A stretch of DNA of 64,000 nt, taken from NCBI RefSeq assembly GCF_014635905.1, contig NZ_BMDS01000001.1, positions 1-64,000 on the forward strand, read 5' to 3'. The position numbers and the translations under genes were made by a program. A model generated the notes under the pieces. That model was given only the letters and a program-made list of their open reading frames with translations, made no database searches and was not told where the DNA came from. The stretch comes from Limosilactobacillus caviae (GTDB lineage Bacteria > Bacillota > Bacilli > Lactobacillales > Lactobacillaceae). This document shows positions 54,959 through 62,974 of this stretch, one piece after another. Numbering within the stretch: position 1 is the first letter of the stretch; the number at the start of each line of letters is the position of its first letter.

Positions 54959-56353
54959 ATGACACAAACAAAACAACATGAACAGGATGTTGAAGTATGG
55001 GTTGGGAAACGTTTCCCGCTCACGATTCGTCGCCTTGGCGTTAATGGTCACGGAATCGGCTACTATAAGCACAAGGTCTGTTTTGTTCCCGGTGCCTTGC
55101 CAGATGAAGTTGTCGTCGCCGAGGTTACCCGTGTTTTACCACGATATCTTGAGGCCAAGATTCACCGGATTCGCAAAAAGAGCCGGTATCGGGTAACGCC
55201 ACGAGACGCCTATGCTGATATTGCTGGTGGTTTTGAGCTTGAAAATCTCGCTTACCAACAACAATTAAAGTTCAAACGGCAAGTCGTCTTAGATAGTCTC
55301 GAAAAGTTTCAACCATATGGCTACCGTAATTATGATGTCCGGCCAACAATCGCTGCTCCGGAACAATACGGTTACCGTAACAAGGCCCAATTTCAAGTCC
55401 GAATGGTCAATGGTAAAGTAGCTGCCGGTCTCTATCAGCCAAACAGCCATACCCTTGTCGATATGGAAACCTGCGCTGTTCAAATGCCCCGAACTATGGA
55501 AACGGTCCGGGCGGTCGTCAAGATGATTGAAGACTTGCAGATCCCCGTCTATGATGAAAAACATAATAGCGGGATTATCAAAACCCTTGCTGTCCGTGAA
55601 TCATGTTCAACTGGTGAAGTCCAGTTAACTTTCATTACCAATTCAGCCAAGCTTCCCCATAAGCACACCTTGCTCGAACGCATCGAAAAAGAGCTGCCAG
55701 CGGTTGTGTCAGTAATGCAAAATGTTAATCCAGGCGACACGCCATTAGTTTGGGGCGAGAAGATGATCCACCTTGCAGGAAAAGATTCAATCCTTGAAAG
55801 TCTGATGGGTCTTGATTTTAAATTGTCAGCCCGTTCATTCCTGCAATTAAATCCTGAACAAACAGAAGTGCTCTATGAGGAAGCTTCTAAAGCACTAGAA
55901 TTAGATAAGGACGACACATTAATCGATGCCTATGCCGGAATCGGAACAATCGGGCTTTCCCTCGCCTCACGCGTAAAAGCTGTTCGCGGAATGGAAATTA
56001 TTCCCGAAGCGGTCGCTGATGCAAATGAAAACGCCAAGCTAAACAACATCACAAATGCTAAGTATGAAGTTGGCAAGGCAGAAGAAGTCCTTCCACGGTG
56101 GCAAAAAGAAGGTCTTAACTTTGATGCTCTTGTTGTTGACCCACCACGGACAGGGTTAGACGACCAGTTAATTAAGCAGATCTTAAAAGTTAAGCCACGC
56201 AAATTTGCCTATGTTTCATGCGGAATGGCTTCACTTGCTCGTAACTTGCGCCGGCTTACCAGTGTATATCATGTTGACTATATCCAGCCAATTGATATGA
56301 TGCCACAAACAGCCCGTTGCGAAGCCGTTGTGAAGTTATCATTACGAAAATAG
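54959..56353 (+). CDS. rlmD: 23S rRNA (uracil-C5)-methyltransferase, RlmD/RlmCD type
   Basis: 464 residues. SAM-dependent m5U methyltransferase of the TrmA/RlmD/RlmCD family. An N-terminal TRAM-like domain spans about residues 10-75 (RRLGVNGHGIGYYKHKVCFV). SAM-binding motif DAYAGIGTIGLSLA is near 321, DPPRTGLDD near 395, and the catalytic cysteine lies in YVSCGMASLARNL near 419. At about 79-98, where RlmD homologues have a four-cysteine Fe-S motif and CGGC, this protein reads TPRDAYADIAGGFELENLAY with no cysteines, so it is a cluster-free form. Separate transcription unit inserted between the two halves of the flavin cluster, ending at a shared bidirectional terminator. Exact target uridine(s), U747 and/or U1939, cannot be told from sequence. 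Confidence 0.88.
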   Translation: MTQTKQHEQDVEVWVGKRFPLTIRRLGVNGHGIGYYKHKVCFVPGALPDEVVVAEVTRVLPRYLEAKIHRIRKKSRYRVTPRDAYADIAGGFELENLAYQQQLKFKRQVVLDSLEKFQPYGYRNYDVRPTIAAPEQYGYRNKAQFQVRMVNGKVAAGLYQPNSHTLVDMETCAVQMPRTMETVRAVVKMIEDLQIPVYDEKHNSGIIKTLAVRESCSTGEVQLTFITNSAKLPHKHTLLERIEKELPAVVSVMQNVNPGDTPLVWGEKMIHLAGKDSILESLMGLDFKLSARSFLQLNPEQTEVLYEEASKALELDKDDTLIDAYAGIGTIGLSLASRVKAVRGMEIIPEAVADANENAKLNNITNAKYEVGKAEEVLPRWQKEGLNFDALVVDPPRTGLDDQLIKQILKVKPRKFAYVSCGMASLARNLRRLTSVYHVDYIQPIDMMPQTARCEAVVKLSLRK

Positions 56354-56368
56354 AATAATCCTTTTATA

Positions 56369-56418
56369 ATGAGCGGGAAAAATTATCTCTCCACTGAGGT
56401 AGACTTTTCCCGCTCATT
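56369..56418. terminator. Bidirectional terminator between rlmD and the FAD reductase
   Basis: Perfect 14-bp stem AATGAGCGGGAAAA / TTTTCCCGCTCATT with a 22-nt loop, A-rich on one side and T-rich on the other. It sits between two convergent genes. Confidence 0.85.
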
Positions 56419-56419
56419 T

Positions 56420-57867
56420 TTATTTCTTAAGGTATTCATTAATATTGTGCGCAGCGTTTCGTCCAGAATAAAATGCATAACCAACACAGGTTCCTGGCAT
56501 ATTAGGACCATATGTATCACCAACTAAACCTGATGCATCATTACCAGCCGCATAAAGCCCTTTAATCGGCAAATAGTTATTATCTAGAACTTCATTAGCT
56601 GGGCTTACTTTCAAGCCACCCATCGTACAAAAAGCACCAACATTTAGCTTAAATCCGTAGAATGGACCAGTTGTTACTTTCTGTAGATATTGCGGATCTT
56701 TGCCAAAGTCATCATCTGTTCCTTTGTCAGCAAAATCATTATAACGAGTAATTGTTGCTTGTAATTTATCTTCAGGCACACCCATCTGTCTTGCTAAATC
56801 AGAAATTGTGTCCGCCTTAAAAATAAATGACTTTTTAGCTGCAATTGCCTGATCTAATTCTTCTTGGAGTTTATCCATCTTTTGACCGCGACGAACATAA
56901 ATTCCTAGGCCCATAAAGTTTCCCTTGTTGATCATTCGGTCAATTACTGCTTGGTCTAGAATACTAAACACATTGGATTGTGTGTACAATGCGTTACCCG
57001 CCAGTGAGAAATTATAGACAACTTCTTCATTAACAAAACGTTCACCATTTTCATTTACCCACAATAAGGGCTGTTGTCCAGCTACTGTATTCATTTGTGA
57101 TGGCATCATTTTGTATGAAGGCTCGTCTTCATCTTTTAAATAACCGCCAAATAGCATTGCCATCCCGAGGCCATTTTTCTGTGCGCCAATATGCCAGGCC
57201 ATCTCTAAGCCGTCTCCAGTTCCTTTTCCTGAACTTACTGGTACACATCGTAACTGGTTTCCTCTTTAATCAAGCGCGGATTATTCAAGTAGCCACCAGT
57301 TGCTAATACCACAGCCCGTGTTTCTACTTTATAACGTTCTTTAGTCTTGTTGTCTTTAATTGTTACTTCAAATGTACCATCGCTCTTCTTTACCAAATTA
57401 ACAGCACGAGCAAGTGTTAATACTTCACCACCATTTTGCTTAAATTTCGGTTGGAGGGCATCATGAATTACCCCAAATCCCATTCCTTTGTAAATATGCC
57501 AAGTTGCCTCTCCAGCGCCCATTGCTTGAACGCCTTCATATTCAACACCCTGGTCATGCAGCCACTGGACATTCTCTGCACTACTATTGATATAGTTGCG
57601 CCAAATACGGGAGTCTGCTTTATATTTTGAATAATTCACTTCTTCACTAAGTACATCCGTTGCTTTAATTTCAATCCCCTTTTCCTTCTGTAAATAGGAA
57701 TTAATTGCAAACAGCCCTTCTGTGTAGTTCGTACTTCCGCCGGTTGTTCTCCCTTTCTCTAATAAAAGAACCGAATGTCCGTCCTGAACCGCGGTTAATC
57801 CAGCAGCCATCCCTGCAGCTCCAGAACCAACGACAATAACATCATAGTATCTATGCTTATTTCTCAT
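56420..57867 (-). pseudogene. FAD-dependent fumarate reductase/flavocytochrome-c-like protein, frameshifted
   Basis: Two adjacent frames make one protein. The N-terminal part (57867 to 57235) starts MRNKHRYYDVIVVGSGAAGM with a GxGxxG FAD fold and GGSTNYTEG. It ends prematurely ...SYDVYQ-stop. The C-terminal part continues in another frame as VPVSSGKGTGDGLEMAWHIG and contains YAAGNDASGLVGDTY and PGTCVGYAFYSGRNAA. Restoring one C to the CC at 57240-57241 joins them into about 482 residues, the normal size for a soluble FAD_binding_2 reductase without its own FMN-binding domain. The ATG at 57867 is preferred over GTG 57876 because AAAGGG lies 8 bp upstream. No slippery sequence is seen at the junction, so this is a disabling indel or an assembly error rather than obvious recoding. 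Members of the family reduce fumarate, urocanate, acrylates and similar compounds; the substrate here is unknown. Confidence 0.85.
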
Positions 57868-57899
57868 TATTTTCACCCTTTGTATTTTTCTATATTTTT

Positions 57900-57941
57900 A
57901 TTATAAAATCTTTGTGAAAATGTTAATATGAGCAATATAGT
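57900..57941. promoter_or_regulatory. Divergent promoter region, FAD reductase / LysR
   Basis: For the LysR gene: TTGTGA (57912-57917), 18-bp spacer, TATAGT (57936-57941). For the reductase on the minus strand: TATAAT (complement of 57900-57905). The 113-bp divergent spacing is typical of a LysR regulator controlling its neighbour. Confidence 0.45.
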
Positions 57942-57980
57942 TGATAGCCGCAATAATTTTTCGGGTAGGAGGATCCAATA

Positions 57981-58895
57981 GTGGAAATTGAACAACTTGA
58001 AAATTTCTTAGCTGTTTCTCAATTAGGCAGTTTTCAAAAAGTAGCAGAGCAGAAATTTATCTCACAGCGAACTGTTTCAAAACAAATGACAAATCTTGAA
58101 AATGAACTTGGTGTCAAACTTTTCTTTCGTGGCAGTAATAAGATTTTACTAACACAAGCCGGTACCTATTTCGCTCAACGGGCTAATGAACTTATTAACC
58201 AATTAAATGATAGTATTGGTAAGCTACACGACATTACAAATAGTAACTTACAGCACCTCCGCCTTGGCTATTTTTCACCATTTGAAGGGCGTCTGCTTGT
58301 AACCCACCTAAAAAAATATCAAACGTTAGCAAAACATAAGCCCATTAATTTTCAGGTGACTGAGGGTAGTGTGGAACATTTATTCGCAGATGTTACATTA
58401 GGAAACCTTGATTGTGCCTACATTCTTGATTACGGAACTCATGATCATCTTCTCAACTCTGAGCTAAATAACACTATCCTTACAGAAGGCGAAATGGTTC
58501 TTGGAATTAGTAAGGACCATCCATTGGCTGCCAAAAAAGAATTATCTGCCGCAGATCTTACAGGTCAAACTATTCTCTACTATAGCAACGAAAGTTCAAC
58601 TTATCTTCAATCAGCCTTCTTAGCTACCCTTCCGCAAAATCATCATTACAACGTTCAGCGGGTTGGCACAATCGAACAAATGCAAACACTAGTCGCTTTA
58701 GGGCAAGCCATTGCTTTTTATCCTCAAAGCCTCCCAGTCTTTCCAAATGAATGGATTGTTTTTCGCCACCTTCACTCCACAGCCAGCGGTGTCTCCCAAA
58801 AATACTCAATCCGCCTAATTTATCGACCAGATAATAATATTAACGGCCTCAAATACTTTCGCCAATTTTTGAATAATACTATAAATCATCGCTAA
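57981..58895 (+). CDS. LysR-family transcriptional regulator
   Basis: 304 residues from a GTG start with AGGAGG 8 bp upstream. N-terminal winged helix-turn-helix (about residues 1-60: FLAVSQLGSFQKVAEQKFIS...RTVSKQMTNLENELGVKLFFR), then a periplasmic-binding-like effector domain (about 90-300). Divergent from the FAD reductase, so by the usual LysR arrangement it probably controls that gene in response to its substrate or a related organic acid. Confidence 0.9.
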   Translation: MEIEQLENFLAVSQLGSFQKVAEQKFISQRTVSKQMTNLENELGVKLFFRGSNKILLTQAGTYFAQRANELINQLNDSIGKLHDITNSNLQHLRLGYFSPFEGRLLVTHLKKYQTLAKHKPINFQVTEGSVEHLFADVTLGNLDCAYILDYGTHDHLLNSELNNTILTEGEMVLGISKDHPLAAKKELSAADLTGQTILYYSNESSTYLQSAFLATLPQNHHYNVQRVGTIEQMQTLVALGQAIAFYPQSLPVFPNEWIVFRHLHSTASGVSQKYSIRLIYRPDNNINGLKYFRQFLNNTINHR

Positions 58896-58903
58896 ACCAT
58901 TAT

Positions 58904-58940
58904 TGAAAACGTTTACATTTGATAGCGAATTCTCTATAAT
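58904..58940 (+). promoter_or_regulatory. Promoter with cre-like operator for the LacI regulator
   Basis: TTTACA (58912-58917), 17-bp spacer, perfect TATAAT (58935-58940). TGAAAACGTTTACA (58904-58917) matches the cre consensus TGNAANCGNTNNCA and overlaps the -35, so CcpA repression or autoregulation by the LacI protein is likely. Confidence 0.75.
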
Positions 58941-58973
58941 AGACTTAATAATATAAGTAAAAGGGGCCCGCCT

Positions 58974-59987
58974 ATGAAGCCAACAATTAAAGACATTGCT
59001 CAACGGGCCAACGTTTCAACGGCCACCGTTTCCCGTGTTTTAGCAAAAAAGGAAAAATCTTACCGGCCTGAAACCGCGGCTAAAATTGAAGCAATTGCGA
59101 AAGAATTAGGATATAAGAAAAATATTGCCGCTGCCGAATTGGCTGCTCATAGCAGTAAGCTGATTGCGGTTATCTTAAACAATACGCAAACAAATTTCTC
59201 AAACGATATTATTGCGGCTATCCAGGCTGAAACAGATAAAGCCGGCTATCAAATGTTCATTCTTTATGCTGGCAACCATGACTCACGGCTTCTCAATCAA
59301 GCGATTAGTGTTGCCCTCGAACGTCACGTTGCCGGAATCTTGCTAGTTGCAACCTCGCTTGATGAACAGGCTGCAATGACTTTGCGGGAAACCAGCACTC
59401 CTTGTAGACTAGTTTCTGTTTACGATGAAAGCGACCCTAAATACACCGGTTTTAAGTTTATTAGTTCAGACAATGAAAAAATTGGCTACCTCGCCACTAA
59501 TTATCTAATCGATCACGGTCACCAACGGATCGGTCTTGCGGGAATTGACCGTTCTTCAACTGGGGAACAGCGTCTGCGCGGTTACCAGCAAGCCATGTGT
59601 GAACACGGTCTAGTGCCGCACCGTGATTGGGTGGTATACGGTGATTATAGTTTTGGTCCGCAGCAAAATATCCTAAAGGGTTTAGCAAGCAAAAACCTAG
59701 ATGCAATCATCACCGCCAGTGACATGGTCGCGGTTGGTTTAATCAAAGAAGCCCGCTTGCTTAATATCAGGATTCCGGAAGACTTGTCGCTCGTCAGTAT
59801 TGACGGAACATTCTTGTGTGACATTACCATCCCTACTATTACCAGTGTTACTCAGGACTTTTATCAGATGGGAGTACTGGCAGTTAGAAGTTTGTTGAAG
59901 AATCAAAGTTCGCAGTTCGTACCTGTCCATATTACAGCCCGCAACAGCGTAAGGCTTCTGGCTGAAAAGCCTTCGCTACAAAATTAA
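58974..59987 (+). CDS. LacI-family transcriptional regulator, probably of the sugar permease
   Basis: 337 residues; ATG at 58974 with AAGGGG upstream. N-terminal LacI helix-turn-helix (TIKDIAQRANVSTATVSRVL, residues 3-22) and a hinge reading KNIAAAELAAHSSKLIAVI. The periplasmic-binding-protein-like effector domain follows, with the typical ATNYLIDHGHQRIGLAG segment near 180. It lies just ahead of an MFS sugar permease whose promoter carries a LacI-type palindrome, which makes it a local maltose-type regulator by inference. Followed by its own terminator. Confidence 0.9.
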   Translation: MKPTIKDIAQRANVSTATVSRVLAKKEKSYRPETAAKIEAIAKELGYKKNIAAAELAAHSSKLIAVILNNTQTNFSNDIIAAIQAETDKAGYQMFILYAGNHDSRLLNQAISVALERHVAGILLVATSLDEQAAMTLRETSTPCRLVSVYDESDPKYTGFKFISSDNEKIGYLATNYLIDHGHQRIGLAGIDRSSTGEQRLRGYQQAMCEHGLVPHRDWVVYGDYSFGPQQNILKGLASKNLDAIITASDMVAVGLIKEARLLNIRIPEDLSLVSIDGTFLCDITIPTITSVTQDFYQMGVLAVRSLLKNQSSQFVPVHITARNSVRLLAEKPSLQN

Positions 59988-59997
59988 TTTTAATCTG

Positions 59998-60032
59998 CTT
60001 CCTTCGTTAGTTTGAACGATTGGAAGTTTTTT
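59998..60032 (+). terminator. Terminator after the LacI gene
   Basis: Hairpin CTTCCTTCGTT / AACGATTGGAAG (one mismatch) with a 6-nt loop and T6, starting 10 bp past the stop. Confidence 0.8.
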
Positions 60033-60042
60033 ATTTATCTTT

Positions 60043-60080
60043 TGCAAACGGTTGCACAAAAATAAATTGTCTGCTATATT
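60043..60080 (+). promoter_or_regulatory. Promoter and LacI-type operator of the sugar permease
   Basis: TTGCAC (60052-60057), 17-bp spacer, TATATT (60075-60080). The dyad TGCAAACGGTTGCA (60043-60056) overlaps the -35. It is a typical LacI/MalR half-site pair (GCAA..CG..TTGC) and a near-cre. Confidence 0.75.
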
Positions 60081-60149
60081 ATTCGTGTAAGAGCTTACAT
60101 AAGCTCCCATTGCAATTATTTTATATTTTTTCGTTAGGAGTTGTTTGTT

Positions 60150-61523
60150 ATGAGTCAGGATGGGTCTACTGTACTTAACCAAGACCAAAAAGCTTCGACG
60201 AGTGGATTACCAATTTTACCAAAGAGTACCATTTGGATGATTAACTTTGGTTTCCTTGGTGTTCAAATCGCCTTTACGTTGCAAGGTTCGCAAATGAGCC
60301 GTATCTTCCAAACGATTGGTGCTAATCCAAACAATTTGGGGTGGTTCTTCTTACTACCACCGCTTGCAGGATTAATTGTTCAGCCAATTATCGGTTATTA
60401 CTCTGATCGAACATGGGCACCAAAGCTCGGTGGCCGTCGTCTCCCTTACTTGTTAATCGGGATGATCATTGCCGTGATTGTAATGATTTTGCTTCCTAAT
60501 TCAGGAAGTTTTGGCTTCGGTTACGGTTCGTTAGCTGCCCTTTGGTTTGGTGCGATTACTGTCGCCTTCCTTGATCTTTCATCGAATATGGCAATGCAGC
60601 CATTTAAGATGATGGTTGGTGATATGGTTAACGATGACCAAAAGAGTTACGCATACGGGATTCAAAGTTTAATCTGTAATACCGGTGCGGTTCTTGCAGC
60701 TATCTTCCCATTCCTGCTTACATGGTGGGGTGTTTCAAACACTGCTAAAAAGGGTGTTGTTCCGCAATCAGTTATTGTTTCATTCTATGTCGGTGCAGTT
60801 ATCCTTGTAATCACCTGTTTGTTTACAATTTTCAAGGTTCATGAATATGATCCTGCTACTTACGCCAAATATCATGGTATTTCAGAAGAAGATAATAAGA
60901 CCGGTGGAAATTGGTTTACCCTTCTTAAGCATGCACCACGAGTATTCTGGAACGTTGCATTAGTTCAATTCTTCTGCTGGTTCTCATTCCAGTACCTTTC
61001 TACTTATGCCGTGGGAGCAATTGCTAAGAACGTTTGGATGACTACCGATGCATCGTCTGCTGCTTACCAAGCTGCCGGTAACTGGTATGGTGTTATGACT
61101 GCTGTTCAATCAGTGGCTGCTGTTGTTTGGTCATACGTTTTAGCTAAGGTTCCTAACAACCACCATAAAGCAGGATACTCCATCAGTTTGTTGCTCGGTG
61201 CAATTGGATACACGTCAATCTTCTTTATTCATTCACAAAATGCCCTTATCCTCTCATTCATTCTAATCGGAATCGCATGGGCATCAATGAATACCTACCC
61301 ATTAACTATGGTCACAAATGCCTTATCTGGTAAGCATATGGGTACCTACCTCGGACTATTCAACGGTTCGATCTGTGTACCACAAATGGTTGCTTCACTT
61401 CTTAGTTTTGGTCTCTTCCCACTACTAGGCAGTTCACAAGTTAACATGATGCTTATCACAGGTATTTCTGCCCTGTTGGGTGCAATCGCAGTTCTCTTTA
61501 TTAAAGAAACTTATGCTGAATAA
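60150..61523 (+). CDS. MFS sugar permease of the SLC45/maltose-transporter type
   Basis: 457 residues from ATG 60150, which AGGAG (60136-60140) precedes at a normal distance. An upstream in-frame TTG at 60141 abuts the ribosome site and is unlikely. About twelve hydrophobic segments. The loop YYSDRTWAPKLGGRRLPYL (about 80-98) and the conserved DLSSNMAMQPF segment (about 148-158) are typical of SLC45-like, proton-coupled disaccharide transporters called maltose permeases in lactobacilli. It has its own promoter and operator and follows the LacI regulator. No maltose phosphorylase gene lies in the window, so the substrate is inferred from family resemblance only. Confidence 0.88.
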   Translation: MSQDGSTVLNQDQKASTSGLPILPKSTIWMINFGFLGVQIAFTLQGSQMSRIFQTIGANPNNLGWFFLLPPLAGLIVQPIIGYYSDRTWAPKLGGRRLPYLLIGMIIAVIVMILLPNSGSFGFGYGSLAALWFGAITVAFLDLSSNMAMQPFKMMVGDMVNDDQKSYAYGIQSLICNTGAVLAAIFPFLLTWWGVSNTAKKGVVPQSVIVSFYVGAVILVITCLFTIFKVHEYDPATYAKYHGISEEDNKTGGNWFTLLKHAPRVFWNVALVQFFCWFSFQYLSTYAVGAIAKNVWMTTDASSAAYQAAGNWYGVMTAVQSVAAVVWSYVLAKVPNNHHKAGYSISLLLGAIGYTSIFFIHSQNALILSFILIGIAWASMNTYPLTMVTNALSGKHMGTYLGLFNGSICVPQMVASLLSFGLFPLLGSSQVNMMLITGISALLGAIAVLFIKETYAE

Positions 61524-61532
61524 TTTAATGTC

Positions 61533-61568
61533 AAAAGGCTGGAAAAAATTTGTTTTTTCCGGCCTTTT
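61533..61568 (+). terminator. Terminator after the sugar permease
   Basis: 16-bp stem AAAAGGCTGGAAAAAA / TTTTTTCCGGCCTTTT with one G-U pair and a 4-nt loop. The arm itself ends in T4. Confidence 0.85.
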
Positions 61569-61648
61569 ATCTGCTATAATGTTAACAAGCATTTATGCAT
61601 ATAAAATGTTTAAATATTTGATTTTTTGAATAAACATACAGTATATGC

Positions 61649-61677
61649 TTGACAAAAGAATAATTTTACAGTAACTT
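61649..61677 (+). promoter_or_regulatory. Promoter of carAB
   Basis: Perfect TTGACA (61649-61654), 17-bp spacer, weak TAACTT (61672-61677). It lies just upstream of the PyrR-type leader. Confidence 0.55.
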
Positions 61678-61692
61678 AGTATCAATCATTAT

Positions 61693-61816
61693 CCTTTAAT
61701 TTGGTCCCGTGAGACTAACAAGGTCAGCGTTGAATTACTAACATTGAAATATACATAATATATTCAATTTTTTGTATACGCTTAGCCTATTTTTCAAATG
61801 GATTAAGCGTTTTTTT
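61693..61816 (+). promoter_or_regulatory. PyrR-type transcription attenuator
   Basis: Anti-antiterminator hairpin 61693-61723: CCTT...AAGG outer pairing with a GGTCCCGTGAGACT loop region that matches the PyrR binding element (TCCNGNGAG). An alternative antiterminator can form between AGGTCAGCGTTGAAT (61721-61735) and the ATTCAA / ACGCTTAGCCT segment (about 61762-61788). The terminator hairpin ACGCTTA / TAAGCGT with a T7 run ends at 61816. Known from the family: PyrR with UMP stabilises the first hairpin and stops transcription when pyrimidines are plentiful. Confidence 0.8.
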
Positions 61817-61885
61817 ATTAAACTTTTTTCAACGTGGCTAGTTTTTGTGATCAGTGGAAGGGTTTTTCAGGAAAGGATGAAACTC

Positions 61886-62974
61886 ATGAAACGATATTTA
61901 ATTCTAGAAGATGGTACTGTTTATACTGGTGAAGCCTTTGGTAGCACCACGTTTTCCCCTGGTGAAGTTGTCTTTACTACCGGAATGGTCGGCTACCAAG
62001 AGGCGATTACTGACCAGTCATTTGCTAATCAAATCTTAGTCTTTACTAATCCGCTCATTGGTAATTACGGCATTAATAATGAAGATAACGAAACCCTGCA
62101 CCCCCAGATCAAAGGTGTTATTTGTCACCAAATTGCCCGTGTGCCAAGCAATTGGAAGATGACTGAATCATTACCAGCCTTCCTTGAAAAAAACAACATT
62201 CCCGGCTTATCCGGAATCGATACTCGTGAACTAGTCCGTAAACTGCGTCAGTATGGAACCCTGCGTGGAATAATGACTGACACCTTAGCCAACACTGAAA
62301 AAACAGTCGCTCTTCTCCAAAATTCAACACCAACCAAGGGCATCATTAGCAAGGTATCAACTAAAGAAGCCTACGCTAACCCTGGCCTTAAACGTAATAT
62401 CATCGTTATTGACTTTGGAATGAAGAATAGTATCCTTCGTGAGCTGAACAAGCGCAACTGCAACGTCACCGTTCTCCCATACAATGCCACTGCTAGCGAA
62501 GTAATGGAACTCAATCCTGATGGTGTTTTACTTTCAAATGGTCCCGGCGACCCAACTGAAATGGAATCTGCGGCCGAAATGGTTGCTGAAATTGAACAGC
62601 ATATCCCTATTTTTGGTATTTGCATGGGCCACCAAATTTTTGCACTCGCTAATGGTGCGCAAACATACAAAATGAAATTTGGTCACCGTGGTTTCAACCA
62701 CCCTGTTCGCGACCTCCACACCGGCAAGATTGCTTTTACCTCGCAAAACCACGGTTATGCAGTCGATCCAGCGTCAATTGCTAATACAGACCTTAAGATA
62801 ACCCACACTGAAATCAACGATGGAACGGTTGAAGGGCTTGAACATATTAAATATCCCGCATTTTCAGTTCAGTTCCACCCTGATGCGGCACCGGGACCGC
62901 ATGACGCTGACGCTTTATTCGATAAATTCATGAAATTAATTGACAGCCACAAGGAGGTTCCTGCATATGCCTAA
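61886..62974 (+). CDS. carA: Carbamoyl-phosphate synthase small (glutaminase) subunit
   Basis: 362 residues from ATG 61886 ([20 protein letters not shown]), 9 bp after AGGAAAGG. Longer upstream frames cross the terminator hairpin and are not credible. N-terminal CPSase small-subunit domain (1-150), then a class I glutamine amidotransferase domain. Nucleophile Cys246 lies in FGICMGHQ, His331 in [13 protein letters not shown]. The third triad position, usually Glu (HPE), is Asp333 here. Hydrolyses glutamine and channels ammonia to CarB. Overlaps carB by 8 bp and is controlled by the PyrR-type leader, so it belongs mainly to pyrimidine synthesis. Confidence 0.95.
   Translation: MKRYLILEDGTVYTGEAFGSTTFSPGEVVFTTGMVGYQEAITDQSFANQILVFTNPLIGNYGINNEDNETLHPQIKGVICHQIARVPSNWKMTESLPAFLEKNNIPGLSGIDTRELVRKLRQYGTLRGIMTDTLANTEKTVALLQNSTPTKGIISKVSTKEAYANPGLKRNIIVIDFGMKNSILRELNKRNCNVTVLPYNATASEVMELNPDGVLLSNGPGDPTEMESAAEMVAEIEQHIPIFGICMGHQIFALANGAQTYKMKFGHRGFNHPVRDLHTGKIAFTSQNHGYAVDPASIANTDLKITHTEINDGTVEGLEHIKYPAFSVQFHPDAAPGPHDADALFDKFMKLIDSHKEVPAYA

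Noticed and set aside
57190-57260. Programmed -1 frameshift in the FAD reductase
   Set aside because: No X_XXY_YYZ slippery heptamer at the junction (GTG TAC CAG TAA) and no obvious stimulator; a simple indel explains it.
61772-61885. Longer N-terminus for carA reading from 61772
   Set aside because: It would run through the attenuator terminator hairpin and add a non-conserved hydrophobic leader; the ATG at 61886 has a proper ribosome site and canonical start.
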